DNA of 42,559 nt, taken from Acidimicrobiaceae bacterium (lineage in GTDB: Bacteria; Actinomycetota; Acidimicrobiia; Acidimicrobiales; Poriferisodalaceae). The notes under the pieces are model-generated. The model made no database searches and was not told the origin of the DNA. It saw only the letters and a list, made by a program, of their open reading frames with translations. Below, in pieces: positions 8,641 to 17,286 of this stretch (positions are counted from its first letter, which is position 1; each line of letters opens with the position of its first letter). Both the position numbers and the translations under genes were made by a program. The stretch spans positions 74,974-117,532 of the forward strand of contig PBKA01000010.1 in NCBI GenBank assembly GCA_002721305.1, in the 5' to 3' direction.

Positions 8641-9443
8641 GCATGCTCGAGATAAGGGACCTGAGCGTGACTTTCGGTGGACTCCACGCTTTGAAGAATC
8701 TGAACTTTCACGTCGATGAAGGTGAAATCGTAAGCGTCATCGGCCCTAACGGAGCCGGGAAAACAACCTTCTTTAACATGATCAGCGGCATGATCACTCC
8801 GACCACCGGAGACATTGTTTTCGAAGGTGAATCTTTGCTGGGTTTAGACCCGAGTCAAGTGACCGAACGGGGAATAGCTAGAACCTTTCAGAACGTGAGG
8901 TTGTTTGCGAACATGACGATTCTTGAAAATGTCATGGTGGCCCAGCACTGCCGCACAGACCAACGAGTGTTCGGTGCTCTCTTCCAGACAAAGAGTTTCA
9001 AATCTGAAGAAGAAGCGATCCGGAATTATGGCGAAGAGGTGCTTTCCTTCTTTGGTTCTCGACTTGTTGGATATCGGCTTGATCAACCCGCTTCAGTGTT
9101 GTCCTACGCGAATAGAAGGCGGCTGGAAGTGGCACGTGCCATGGCGACCCGTCCCAGGTTGTTGTTATTGGATGAGCCAGTAGCCGGTATGAACCCGCGA
9201 GAGTCAGCGGAGCTGACCGCACTGATTGGCCGTCTCCGAAGCGAATGGGGCTTCACTGTGGTGATGATTGAGCACGATATGAGTGTGGTTCGCGACGTAT
9301 CTGACCGTGTGGTTGTCCTGGATCACGGTGAAACAATCGCTCAAGGATCTTATGATCAGGTTGCCAATGATCCGAAAGTCATTGAGGCATACCTAGGTCG
9401 CCCCGTGGGATCCGACGTAGCTGCCGAGGAGGAAGCACCTTGA
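8637..9443 (+). CDS. livG: branched-chain amino acid-type ABC transporter ATP-binding protein (LivG family)
   Basis: A 268-residue ABC ATPase. It has Walker A GPNGAGKTTFF, the LivG-type sequence RGIARTFQNVRLFANMTILE after the Q-loop, and Walker B LLLLDEPVAGMNP followed by the IEHDM switch histidine. The signature position reads LSYANRRRLEVARAM rather than LSGGQ, which is normal for LivG (LSYGxQRRLE type), though here the Gly-Gln pair is Ala-Asn. Both ends overlap their neighbours by 4 bp. It energises the importer on the cytoplasmic face together with the LivF-type subunit. Confidence 0.92.
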   Translation: MSMLEIRDLSVTFGGLHALKNLNFHVDEGEIVSVIGPNGAGKTTFFNMISGMITPTTGDIVFEGESLLGLDPSQVTERGIARTFQNVRLFANMTILENVMVAQHCRTDQRVFGALFQTKSFKSEEEAIRNYGEEVLSFFGSRLVGYRLDQPASVLSYANRRRLEVARAMATRPRLLLLDEPVAGMNPRESAELTALIGRLRSEWGFTVVMIEHDMSVVRDVSDRVVVLDHGETIAQGSYDQVANDPKVIEAYLGRPVGSDVAAEEEAP

Positions 9444-10177
9444 GCAGCGACGGTGTGCCGCTCCTGGAGCTACGTGGAGTAAATACTCACTACGGCGCCG
9501 TCCACATTCTGAAGGATGTGGATCTAGCGATATATCCGGGAGAACTCGTTTGTCTACTCGGTGGAAACGCGAGTGGGAAAAGTACAACACTTAAAACATT
9601 GCTCGGGATGGTCACACCCACGACCGGAGACGTGGTCCTTGATGGAGAAATAGTGACTCATCAATCCACTAGCTATCGAGTCGAACGTGGCGTCACCATG
9701 GTGCCCGAAAACAGACGTCTTTTTAAGCGACTATCAGTCAAAGAAAATCTAGAGCTCGGCGCATACCTTCGAAGTGATCGCGAAGGAATTGCTAACGACA
9801 TGGAGCGAATCTTCGAATTGTTTCCCCGAGTCAAAGAGCGGATGAATCAAAAGTCGGGGACCTTGTCCGGCGGAGAACAACAAATGGTCGCCTTGGGACG
9901 AGCCTTAATGTCCGACCCCCGAGTTCTGTTGATGGACGAACCCTCAATGGGGCTAGCCCCTGCGCTAGTTCAAGCGAACTTTGAACTAATCCAGCAAATA
10001 CATGAAGAAGGGGTAGCGATTTTCATGGTTGAACAAAACGCCAATATGGCGTTGTCAATTGCGGACCGGGGCTGGGTTTTACAGACGGGGAAAGTGGTCC
10101 TAGACGACAGTGCCGAAGCGCTGCTTGCAAACCCGGAATTGCGAGCGAGCTACCTCGGTGAGTCGGATAACAGGTAA
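9440..10177 (+). CDS. livF: branched-chain amino acid-type ABC transporter ATP-binding protein (LivF family)
   Basis: A 245-residue ABC ATPase with Walker A LGGNASGKSTTLKTLLG, signature LSGGEQQMVALGRALM and Walker B LLMDEPSMGLAP followed by VEQNA, the pattern of LivF. The start is TTG at 9440, overlapping the livG stop by 4 bp and preceded by a strong GAGGAGGAAG ribosome site inside the end of livG. It is the last gene of the importer operon. The following 102 bp separate it from a convergent LLM gene and show no strong terminator hairpin. Confidence 0.92.
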   Translation: MSSDGVPLLELRGVNTHYGAVHILKDVDLAIYPGELVCLLGGNASGKSTTLKTLLGMVTPTTGDVVLDGEIVTHQSTSYRVERGVTMVPENRRLFKRLSVKENLELGAYLRSDREGIANDMERIFELFPRVKERMNQKSGTLSGGEQQMVALGRALMSDPRVLLMDEPSMGLAPALVQANFELIQQIHEEGVAIFMVEQNANMALSIADRGWVLQTGKVVLDDSAEALLANPELRASYLGESDNR

Positions 10178-10279
10178 GAAGCGTTCACGCTCAGAGAATT
10201 GAACCATAACGTCATCGTCTCCGTAGCTAGACACAAGCCAACATGAGTTTGGCGGTGGCGGCTAAGCCCTCAATACCGA

Positions 10280-11626
10280 TCAGTTCGCCAGGTCGCGAAA
10301 GGCATCGAACTGACCGGTAGCGGATTCCTCAGCGATCTTGTCTAAGAGTTCGTCTCCGCCGTGCTCTTGGAGGAGCATCTTGGGTAAGGCCGGCATCGAA
10401 TAGTTTTCGGGTAGTGGAGGCGCTGAATTTACCTTTCGAGCCATAGCAGCTTCGATGTGTGGAGCGAGTCGTCGAGCCTTTTCAGATCGAGCCTGAGGGT
10501 CCCTCTCTTTGAACTCCGGCAAGATTTCAGTACCGAAAATCTCAATGCTCTCCATGATGTGTTCGTGGCGATTGTTCCCTGCCTGAAGGACAAATATGAC
10601 CTGATCGACACCCGCTTGCTCGTAGCGTTCCAAGAACGATCGGAGCTGACCGGGTGTACCGATTGCTCCCCTAAGGCCTTCGGTTTCCCCCGCGGCTATC
10701 TTTGCTCCAAGGACCTGTTTAGCCTCCGCCACTACAGCTTCCGGTGAGTAGCCTGTTTCGGCCCGTTTTTCGATGAACTCTCGCCAAACATCAGTAGTTC
10801 CGGGTAGGTGATCACCGAACACGTAGAAGTGAGCGAGCGAGTAACCGAAAAAATTGGCCCCCTCTAGTCCTCGCCGCAGAGCCTCAGTTTCGTCATGATG
10901 GGTCATCATCGTCGAGACACAGGCCACTTGCGGATTCACTGATTCCCCTACTGGAACGCAGCTATCGATAAAGGTTTTCTCGTAGTCCTCAACCCAAAGT
11001 TGAGCTTCTTCGGGGTCGACGAAAGCGAACGTCAGGGCACCCATACCGCGCTCGGCGGCCATCAATATCGTCTCCCGACGGCTGCAGGCCACCCAGAGAG
11101 GAGGATGGGGAACTTGGACAGGTTTAGGAACCACGTTGCGAGGAGGCATCGTCACATAAGTTCCATCTACCCCACTGAAGGGCGTTTCAGTCATGCACCT
11201 AATTGCGACCTCCAAGCCTTCGAGCCACTCATCACGTTTGGTTTCCGGATCGACTCCGAATCCCCCCAACTCTGCTAGAGAACCCGACTCACCCGATCCG
11301 AACTCAACTCTTCCACCCGAAACAAGGTCTAACATTGCGAGCCGTTCAGCGACACGAGCAGGATGGTTGTACCTGGGGGCTGTCAATATGACGCCATGCC
11401 CGAGACGCATTTTCTTTGTTCGCTGACTCACCGCGGCAAGAAACACCTCAGGAGCCGAGGAGTGACTGTATTCCTCCAGAAAGTGATGCTCAACCTCCCA
11501 GACGTACTCGATTCCGAGGTGGTCAGCGAGCTCACACTGGTCAAGGGCATCAGAAATTAGGCGATGTTCTGCACCTGTGTCCCATGGTCGCGGTATTTGA
11601 TGCTCAAAGAAGATGCCGAACTGCAT
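10280..11626 (-). CDS. LLM class flavin-dependent oxidoreductase, long form
   Basis: A 448-residue luciferase-like monooxygenase. The N-terminus (MQFGIFFEHQIPRPW), YVWEVEHHFLEEYSHSSAPE and MRLGHGVILTAPRYNHPARV, then GRVEFGSGE, follow bacterial-luciferase-type flavin monooxygenases. The LLM barrel ends near residue 360; about 85 further residues form a helical, charged tail (ARSEKARRLAPHIEAAMARK). The substrate is unknown. It starts 31 bp downstream of the next LLM gene on the same strand, so the two likely form one leftward transcript. This subfamily more often uses FMN than F420, but the cofactor cannot be decided here. Confidence 0.87.
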   Translation of the reverse strand: MQFGIFFEHQIPRPWDTGAEHRLISDALDQCELADHLGIEYVWEVEHHFLEEYSHSSAPEVFLAAVSQRTKKMRLGHGVILTAPRYNHPARVAERLAMLDLVSGGRVEFGSGESGSLAELGGFGVDPETKRDEWLEGLEVAIRCMTETPFSGVDGTYVTMPPRNVVPKPVQVPHPPLWVACSRRETILMAAERGMGALTFAFVDPEEAQLWVEDYEKTFIDSCVPVGESVNPQVACVSTMMTHHDETEALRRGLEGANFFGYSLAHFYVFGDHLPGTTDVWREFIEKRAETGYSPEAVVAEAKQVLGAKIAAGETEGLRGAIGTPGQLRSFLERYEQAGVDQVIFVLQAGNNRHEHIMESIEIFGTEILPEFKERDPQARSEKARRLAPHIEAAMARKVNSAPPLPENYSMPALPKMLLQEHGGDELLDKIAEESATGQFDAFRDLAN

Positions 11627-11657
11627 GGTGACGTCACTTTCCTCTGGTCAACAGATA

Positions 11658-12554
11658 CTAAGTCTGGAGAGGAAGCACCACATTCGCTACCCCCTCCAAC
11701 TCAGCGAACCAGTCGTCGGGTTCACCGACCAAGATGGGAACGAACTTCGAAGCCCCCACTTCAATGAACCGTTCGAGCTGCTGCTTCAAACCGCTGTGGC
11801 CGATGGGAATGATCTCATGTGGATCAACTCCGGGTGCGCGTCGATCGAGAATTGTCTTGTAACTGGCGGGCAAATCCCCATGGCTGTAAGGGACAAGAAC
11901 CCCAAAATGTTCTGGGTCCATAAACCTCTCATCTTCGTCGGCAGCTTGATTCACAATTTTCCAGCCGTCAGCGGCCATTTGCGGCGTGCAAAATGAAGGA
12001 AGCCAACCGTCTCCGAAACGACCGCAGCGACGCAATTCGACTTCAGCTGCCCCCCCGAGCCATATATCCATAGGCTTTTGGGTTGGTTTGGGCAAAAGAT
12101 CTACATTTTCGTAGTTGTAGAACTCTCCCTGATGGGTGACCGGTCCGTCCTCCCACATTCGCTTGAGCAAGGGGAGAGCTTCGTTGAACATCTTCGCCCG
12201 TTCTGTTCTTTGAACTCCGAAGGCGGCTTGTTCATGAACATCTGCCACACCCAGACCGAAGGCAGGAAGAAGACGACCGTTGGAGAGCCTGTCCAAGCTA
12301 GCTAGTTCCTTAGCGAGAACAGCCAAGTTTCGTCCCGGCAAAACCATGACAGAGAAGCCGAACTTCATCCGTTGCGTTCTACCCGCGGCATAAGCCAAGC
12401 CAACTATTGGGTCCGGACACTCGCCGCCCAGCCGTTCGCTGAGCCACAACGAATCAAAACCGAGTTCTTCTAAGGAATCCACGAAAGGATCGAATGTTGA
12501 GTGGTCATTGGTGAAACTGCGGGTTCCCAGGCCGAAGCCGACACGAATCTTCAT
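11658..12554 (-). CDS. LLM class F420-dependent oxidoreductase
   Basis: A 298-residue protein of the luciferase-like superfamily. Visible blocks are the MKIRVGFGLGTR start, FDSLWLSERL, MKFGFSVMVLPGRNLAVLAK (the F420-type MxxGxxVxxLPxRxP motif), and GRLLPAFGLGVADVHEQAAF. A PKPTQKPMDIWLGG segment precedes the usual RCGRFGDGWLPSF turn. The reaction is not known. It is the upstream gene of a leftward pair with the 448-residue LLM protein and is divergent from the SDR gene across 74 bp. Confidence 0.87.
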   Translation of the reverse strand: MKIRVGFGLGTRSFTNDHSTFDPFVDSLEELGFDSLWLSERLGGECPDPIVGLAYAAGRTQRMKFGFSVMVLPGRNLAVLAKELASLDRLSNGRLLPAFGLGVADVHEQAAFGVQRTERAKMFNEALPLLKRMWEDGPVTHQGEFYNYENVDLLPKPTQKPMDIWLGGAAEVELRRCGRFGDGWLPSFCTPQMAADGWKIVNQAADEDERFMDPEHFGVLVPYSHGDLPASYKTILDRRAPGVDPHEIIPIGHSGLKQQLERFIEVGASKFVPILVGEPDDWFAELEGVANVVLPLQT

Positions 12555-12628
12555 GCCAAGACCCTAGGTCAGTCAGCAACCTTGCGTCATGTGTGTAACG
12601 GCCAATGTTTGCCTAATGTCTCTGATAT

Positions 12629-13405
12629 ATGAATGAACTTCCAGACATAGAAAACCTGTACCGCCTTGATGGCAAGGTTTGCATTGTGACCGGAGCGTCA
12701 AGCGGCTTTGGAGTCAGATTTGCCAAAGTCCTGTCCGCGGCAGGTGCCAAAGTCGTCGTGGCAGCGCGCCGGCGAGACCGGCTAGAGGAACTAGCAGGGG
12801 GCCTGCCCGATGCATTGGCCATCCAGTGCGATGTGAGCGATGACGAACAATGTCGAGAACTCATTGCCAGGAGTATTTCCCACTATGGCCGAGTAGATGT
12901 GCTCGTCAATAACGCCGGGATTTCTGATGCTATTAACCCTGCAGAGAAGGCAAACATTGACGTGTTTCGAAACGTCGTAGATGTCAACCTCAACTCTTGT
13001 TTCCTCCTCTCGGGATTAGCTGCCCAAGATATGTTGACTCGGGAGGAGGGAAGCATCATCAACGTTGCTTCCGTTCATGGGATAGTCGCGTCGGCCCCGA
13101 ATTTGCAACCTGCCTATGCCGCCAGCAAGGCCGGCCTAGTCAACTTGACTCGCGACCTGGCTGTTCAATGGGCAAAACGAGGGATCAGGGTAAATGCGTT
13201 GTGTCCTGGGTACTTTGAAACCGAATTAACTCAGGTGATGTTTGATGATGAACGTTCCAGTCGGTGGATTGCGCGTAATGCCTCTATGGGCCGGGGTGGA
13301 ACACCTGATGAACTGGATGGGGCTCTACTGTTCCTAGCTAGTGATGCCAGTAGTTACGTGACAGGGATTCCGCTCCCGGTTGATGGGGGCTGGTTGGCGC
13401 GTTAA
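12629..13405 (+). CDS. SDR family NAD(P)-dependent oxidoreductase
   Basis: A classical short-chain dehydrogenase/reductase of 258 residues. It has the cofactor turn TGASSGFG (21-28), the NNAG motif (94-97), catalytic Ser148, and YAASK with Tyr163 and Lys167. A C-terminal DGGWLAR end is typical of 3-oxoacyl-ACP reductase-like members. Arg47-49 after the second strand (AARRRD) favours NADPH. The substrate is not identified. The ATG at 12629 is preceded by TAATGT at 12614-12619, a plausible -10 box nine nt before the start, so the mRNA may be leaderless. Confidence 0.9.
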   Translation: MNELPDIENLYRLDGKVCIVTGASSGFGVRFAKVLSAAGAKVVVAARRRDRLEELAGGLPDALAIQCDVSDDEQCRELIARSISHYGRVDVLVNNAGISDAINPAEKANIDVFRNVVDVNLNSCFLLSGLAAQDMLTREEGSIINVASVHGIVASAPNLQPAYAASKAGLVNLTRDLAVQWAKRGIRVNALCPGYFETELTQVMFDDERSSRWIARNASMGRGGTPDELDGALLFLASDASSYVTGIPLPVDGGWLAR

Positions 13406-13451
13406 GGGTTCTCGCCCAACGAGCGATATACCCGTACTCTCGGGTGATGCG

Positions 13452-14135
13452 ATGACTGCTCGGCGAACACTTTTTTTCGTAGCTGTTCCATCATGTCTGG
13501 CTAATTTGCTTTTTTGCAGCTGGGTGCTTCTTGGAGGACAGTCTTTACCGGCAGCTTGGCGCTGGACAGTCGGAGTGGCGTCGCTGTGTGCTTTCGTGCT
13601 TTTGTTGTCGAGCTCGATTGCCGTTCTGTGGACTGGTGGCCGCCAGGAGGCAGAGCTGGCGCGCGCTGCCCGGAAAGACCCTCTGACCGGATTGGCTAAT
13701 CGTTTCCAAGCGGAATCTCGATTAGAAGACGCTCTAGAACGCTCTCGGGTCAGCGGACGAGCAGTTGGTGTTGTGTTCTGCGATCTCAACGATTTCAAGG
13801 TCGTTAATGACGTCTACGGCCACACGGTCGGGGATCGGCTACTTTCCGCTATTGCGGCTCGATTCGCGGACTCGGTGCGGCCGACTGACACTGTCGCCCG
13901 ATACGGGGGCGATGAATTCGTCGTGGTGTGCCCCGAATTAAGAAATGGAGACGACGTTCAGCTAGTCGCTGAGCGACTTGACATCACAATGGAGCGACCG
14001 TTCGTGATAGGCGGGCACTCTCTCACGGCTAGAGCGAGTATTGGTTTTACTGTTGGATACGGAACACGAAATACAGCGGAAGAACTCTTGTCCCGAGCAG
14101 ACGCCGAGATGTACCGAGTCAAAATGAACCTCTAG
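13452..14135 (+). CDS. membrane-anchored GGDEF diguanylate cyclase
   Basis: A 227-residue protein from the ATG at 13452. An in-frame ATG at 13380 would place the start inside the SDR gene and is less likely. Two hydrophobic helices (about 6-28 and 36-60) are followed by a complete GGDEF domain: DPLTGLANR (76-84), DLNDFKVVND, and YGGDEF with the active-site motif at 152-156. An RxxD product-inhibition site (RPTD, 143-146) lies five residues before GGDEF, as in feedback-controlled enzymes. It should make cyclic di-GMP from GTP at the membrane. There is no input domain beyond the helices and no EAL or PilZ partner in the window. Confidence 0.87.
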   Translation: MTARRTLFFVAVPSCLANLLFCSWVLLGGQSLPAAWRWTVGVASLCAFVLLLSSSIAVLWTGGRQEAELARAARKDPLTGLANRFQAESRLEDALERSRVSGRAVGVVFCDLNDFKVVNDVYGHTVGDRLLSAIAARFADSVRPTDTVARYGGDEFVVVCPELRNGDDVQLVAERLDITMERPFVIGGHSLTARASIGFTVGYGTRNTAEELLSRADAEMYRVKMNL

Positions 14136-14725
14136 GTCAGGGCAGGGGTTCCCTCAAATGCACCCGGGTCCTCAGAAGTGGGAAGCAAAGGCCTAGAGCG
14201 CCATGCCATCGCTTCCTCGACACCCTCCAATACCTGACGCCATTGCGGTGGATCCCACCCCTCGGCAGAACCGACCAGAGAACCATCCTGACCAATGTGA
14301 ATGAGAGCAGGCAGGCGATCAAGACTCAATGAACCGACTAATTCTCTGTTCTCGTCAGTCAAAACCAACCAGCGATCCGCGTATTTACCCAGATATTGGC
14401 GGGCCCCGTCACCATTTCCCGTAACCAAGAAAGCACACCTGACATCTGCTTCCTCATAGTGAGCGAAGATCCTGTCCGTCGTAGGGATTATCCACCCGCT
14501 TTCGTGAGTGTATGGATCTATGACAACGACAAGAAGATTGAAGGTCGTCAACCATTGAGACAGCGTCTGTTCAGCTCCATCCATGGTTGCAACCGTTAGG
14601 TGCGTCGAAGGGTCAGTAGCCACGAATGCCAAGTTAGCGCGCTCACCGCTGTCGACCCGCACAGAGATAAAGCCAAATTCGGATTTATTTGAAGGCGATG
14701 CGTGTGGCAGTCTGCATGAGTGCAT
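14132..14725 (-). CDS. thioredoxin-fold-like protein of unknown function
   Basis: A soluble protein whose C-terminal two thirds look like a thioredoxin/peroxiredoxin fold: the strand FNLLVVVIDPYT, a helix, then RLPALIHIGQDGSLVGSAEGW, resembling the cis-Pro region. No CxxC motif is present at the expected place (YTHESGW), so disulfide chemistry is doubtful. The start is uncertain. The frame is open to an ATG at 14869, but that would overlap the divergent eIF-2B-like gene by 150 bp. The ATG at 14725 gives 197 residues and a minimal overlap; a GTG at 14662 is also possible. It converges on the GGDEF gene with a 4-bp overlap. Confidence 0.55.
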   Translation of the reverse strand: MHSCRLPHASPSNKSEFGFISVRVDSGERANLAFVATDPSTHLTVATMDGAEQTLSQWLTTFNLLVVVIDPYTHESGWIIPTTDRIFAHYEEADVRCAFLVTGNGDGARQYLGKYADRWLVLTDENRELVGSLSLDRLPALIHIGQDGSLVGSAEGWDPPQWRQVLEGVEEAMAWRSRPLLPTSEDPGAFEGTPALT

Positions 14726-15514
14726 CCCATTGAAAGACTCCGGTATGTGGCCCGCGCTGGGGGGTTTGACCAACTCGATCTCGCTCGCGAAGCAGCCGAG
14801 GCCTTGGGGGCACTCCGAGGTGAATCGGCCGAAATGGTTAATGCATGCCGTCGCATCTTGCATCACCATCCGTTAGCTGGATCTTTATGGGTGATGGCAA
14901 CCAGAGTTCTGGTTGCATCTGACGCCAAAAGCGCCATGTGGGATTTTCTGGATGAGCTCGCAACCGACTTAACCTCTGACAATGTCGCCTCGGCTCTTCC
15001 TGACGGCGCAACAGTCGCCGTAATTGGATGGCCGGACCTAGCCCTGAAGAAAATCGATCAGCGAAACGACGTGACAGTTCGGGTTGTAGACGCCTACGGC
15101 GAAGGAGCTGGACTCGCGAGAATGCTTCTGGGCCAAGGCGTAAATGTTGAAGAAGTCCCGTTTACCGGACTCGGCCAAGCTTGTTCTACAGCTGACGTCG
15201 TAATTGTTGAGGCCGAAGCTGCTGGTCCAACTTCGTTAATCGCGCCCGCGGGATCCTACGCTGCGGCTGTCTGCGCCACACACGGCGAACAAGAGACGTG
15301 GGCTGTTGTCGGTCACGGCCGAGCTCTCCCGGGACAGTATTTTGACATTGTCGAAAGTCGATTGGCGATGGAGAACCCGTTGGAAGCCGATGACGAAGTT
15401 GTGCCGATGTCCGCGACAACCCACATCGTTGGCCCGACGGGAGTTGAGTCCTCCGACGTAACCACGCGAGAAGACTGCGTGGTTGCTGCTGAGTTGTTGC
15501 GCCTCGGAATCTAA
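14720..15514 (+). CDS. eIF-2B alpha/beta/delta-like (MtnA superfamily) protein
   Basis: A 264-residue protein starting at a GTG (14720). The N-terminal part is helical (AREAAEALGALRGESAEMVN). The C-terminal part has the Rossmann-like pattern of the eIF-2B/MtnA/ribose-1,5-bisphosphate isomerase family: VVDAYGEGAGLARMLLGQGV, ADVVIVEAEAAGPTSLIAPAG, then GSYAAAVCATHGEQETWAVV. The family's catalytic Cys and Asp (MtnA) cannot be assigned with confidence, so isomerase activity is unproven. Bacterial members are often metabolic isomerases rather than translation factors. The start region is head-to-head with the thioredoxin-fold gene. Confidence 0.65.
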   Translation: MHPIERLRYVARAGGFDQLDLAREAAEALGALRGESAEMVNACRRILHHHPLAGSLWVMATRVLVASDAKSAMWDFLDELATDLTSDNVASALPDGATVAVIGWPDLALKKIDQRNDVTVRVVDAYGEGAGLARMLLGQGVNVEEVPFTGLGQACSTADVVIVEAEAAGPTSLIAPAGSYAAAVCATHGEQETWAVVGHGRALPGQYFDIVESRLAMENPLEADDEVVPMSATTHIVGPTGVESSDVTTREDCVVAAELLRLGI

Positions 15515-15530
15515 TGTTTGTCGCCGGCAG

Positions 15531-17111
15531 TTATTGAGCCTCGGCTAATAGTCGCCGAGCAATGAGCTTCAGACACAGGGTCTCATCGGCACCCTCAAAG
15601 ATCGACAACACTCGGGCGTCAACGAATAGGCGACTGACCGTGTACTCCTCAGCGAAGCCAAAACCACCGTGGATCTGAAGAGCTTCACGGGTCACCCACT
15701 CTGCCGCCTTACACACATATGCCTTCACCATGGAAGCCTCCAGGCTTCCCTCGCCCTTCGCCATCATCTGAGCAACGGAATAGCTGTACTGGCGTGAACC
15801 TTGGATAATCACAGCCATTCGCCCGAGCTTGGTCTGAGTGAGTTGGTATTCGGCAACGGGTTGGCCGAACACGACCCTGTCCTGAGCGTATGTCACGGCC
15901 TCTTCGTAAGCGGCTTGCATTACCCCAACCGCTCTGGCAGCGGTTTGCAGCCGCCCATTTTCGAATCCGGCCATCTGCATATAGAAGCCTTTCCCCAAAC
16001 CTTCTTCGCCGCCGATCAAATTTTCCCCCGGAACGAACCAGTTATCGAAAGCTATTTCGAAGCTATGCATGCCTCTGTATCCGAGTGTGGGTATTGCCCG
16101 GCCTTCCATGCCCCCACCGGTTTCCTGTGAGAATTCAAAACTATGGCCTTCGGCTTGCGGCTTCGGGACAATAAAGAGGCTGAGGCCGCGATGAGTTTTG
16201 GTTCTGTCTGGATCTGTGCGAGCTAGGAGCATTAGTACATTCGCACGTCCGGCAAAAGTACACCACGTTTTAACTCCGTTGATGACCCAACCGTTGTCCA
16301 CTTGGGCAGCCGAAACTTTAAGATTCGCGACATCCGATCCGTAGTCGGGCTCGGTAACTGCGACGGCGACCATGGTTTCGCCTGACGCAATTTTGGGAAA
16401 CCACTCCCTTTTCTGTTCCTCGGTTCCGCCTCGCTCAAGAGCTCGAGTAAGAATCTCGGGTCGGGTTATCAAAGAACCCCCTGCGCCCAACGATGCTCTA
16501 GAGAGTTCCTCGGTAGCTATAACCATTCCCATGTAGTCGCTTTCGCTACCGGTGGCAAATCCACCGTATTCTTCGGGAACGGAGAGACCGAAACATCCCA
16601 GTTCTGCTAGCCCTTCGATGATGTCTTCGGGGATATCAGTGTCTTGTCTGTGAATGTGTTCGGCCTGAGGAGCAACCTTGTCTTCAGCAAATCGCCGGAA
16701 TGTGTCCGCGACCATCGTGAAATCTTCATCAAGGTGCGAAGGAGTGTTAATTGTGGCCAACTCAGCCACAAACTCCGGGGCCCGGTATCGACTAATGAAA
16801 TCTCGCGCCGCATCGATTTCGCCCTCGTTGACGCCCCATGCATGTTCTCGCCCGAAGAGTTTTGAATGAAGATCAGCCAAGGCGTCTGCTATGAAAGCAC
16901 ACGCGATCTTTCCTTCGGGCTCTCCCTTTGCCCCGTAGTCCAAAAGAGAGCGACTTATCTCAATAGCCGATGCGGCATGGGCAAGGTCGTACAGCAAACT
17001 TTGATGATCGTCCGCATCGGGAAGACCCGCTGCGTGAGCAGTAGATCGGTCGATTATGGAGACGCCGATGGCTAAAGCATCAGCTGCAGCTTGGAGATCT
17101 GGTGCTGTCAT
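15531..17111 (-). CDS. mcd: acyl-CoA dehydrogenase, methylsuccinyl-CoA dehydrogenase-like
   Basis: A 526-residue flavoenzyme: an N-terminal helical extension (1-127) precedes a standard acyl-CoA dehydrogenase. Conserved parts include AVTEPDYGSDVANL (251-264), GVKTWCTFAGRANV, and GYRGMHSFEIAFDNWFVPGENL. The C-terminal ALQIHGGFGFAEEYTVSRLF and DARVLSIFEGADE place a Glu (506) where SCAD-type enzymes have the base. The extension, the LQTAARAVGVMQ stretch and the C-terminal block match methylsuccinyl-CoA dehydrogenase of the ethylmalonyl-CoA pathway, which oxidises (2S)-methylsuccinyl-CoA to mesaconyl-CoA. A MaoC hydratase divergent from it fits the next step. A generic ACAD is the alternative. 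Confidence 0.72.
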   Translation of the reverse strand: MTAPDLQAAADALAIGVSIIDRSTAHAAGLPDADDHQSLLYDLAHAASAIEISRSLLDYGAKGEPEGKIACAFIADALADLHSKLFGREHAWGVNEGEIDAARDFISRYRAPEFVAELATINTPSHLDEDFTMVADTFRRFAEDKVAPQAEHIHRQDTDIPEDIIEGLAELGCFGLSVPEEYGGFATGSESDYMGMVIATEELSRASLGAGGSLITRPEILTRALERGGTEEQKREWFPKIASGETMVAVAVTEPDYGSDVANLKVSAAQVDNGWVINGVKTWCTFAGRANVLMLLARTDPDRTKTHRGLSLFIVPKPQAEGHSFEFSQETGGGMEGRAIPTLGYRGMHSFEIAFDNWFVPGENLIGGEEGLGKGFYMQMAGFENGRLQTAARAVGVMQAAYEEAVTYAQDRVVFGQPVAEYQLTQTKLGRMAVIIQGSRQYSYSVAQMMAKGEGSLEASMVKAYVCKAAEWVTREALQIHGGFGFAEEYTVSRLFVDARVLSIFEGADETLCLKLIARRLLAEAQ

Positions 17112-17286
17112 AAGTTTTCACCACTTCGTCAAGTCGAGACAATGAATCAGGCTATGAGCAGAGACGCCGAACACACAAGCTTTCTGTGCCGGCGACAAAC
17201 TCTAAGAGGAACTATTGCACTCTAGTGCCGGGTATTACCTACGATGTCAGCGTTGTCTATGACCCCTAGCCGCATCGGAGTGACCT
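17112..17286. promoter_or_regulatory. divergent region between mcd-like and maoC genes
   Basis: A 175-bp region holding both promoters of the divergent mcd-like and MaoC genes. The one symmetrical element I see is GCACTCTAGTGC at 17217-17228 (two 5-bp arms around CT), a possible operator. Shared control of the two enzymes would fit consecutive pathway steps, but no regulator gene lies nearby. Confidence 0.35.

Noticed and set aside
10178-10279. Terminator between livF and the convergent LLM gene
   Set aside because: Only 4-5 bp stems (AGCG/CGCT, GCCAA/TTGGC) without U-run are present; too weak to call.
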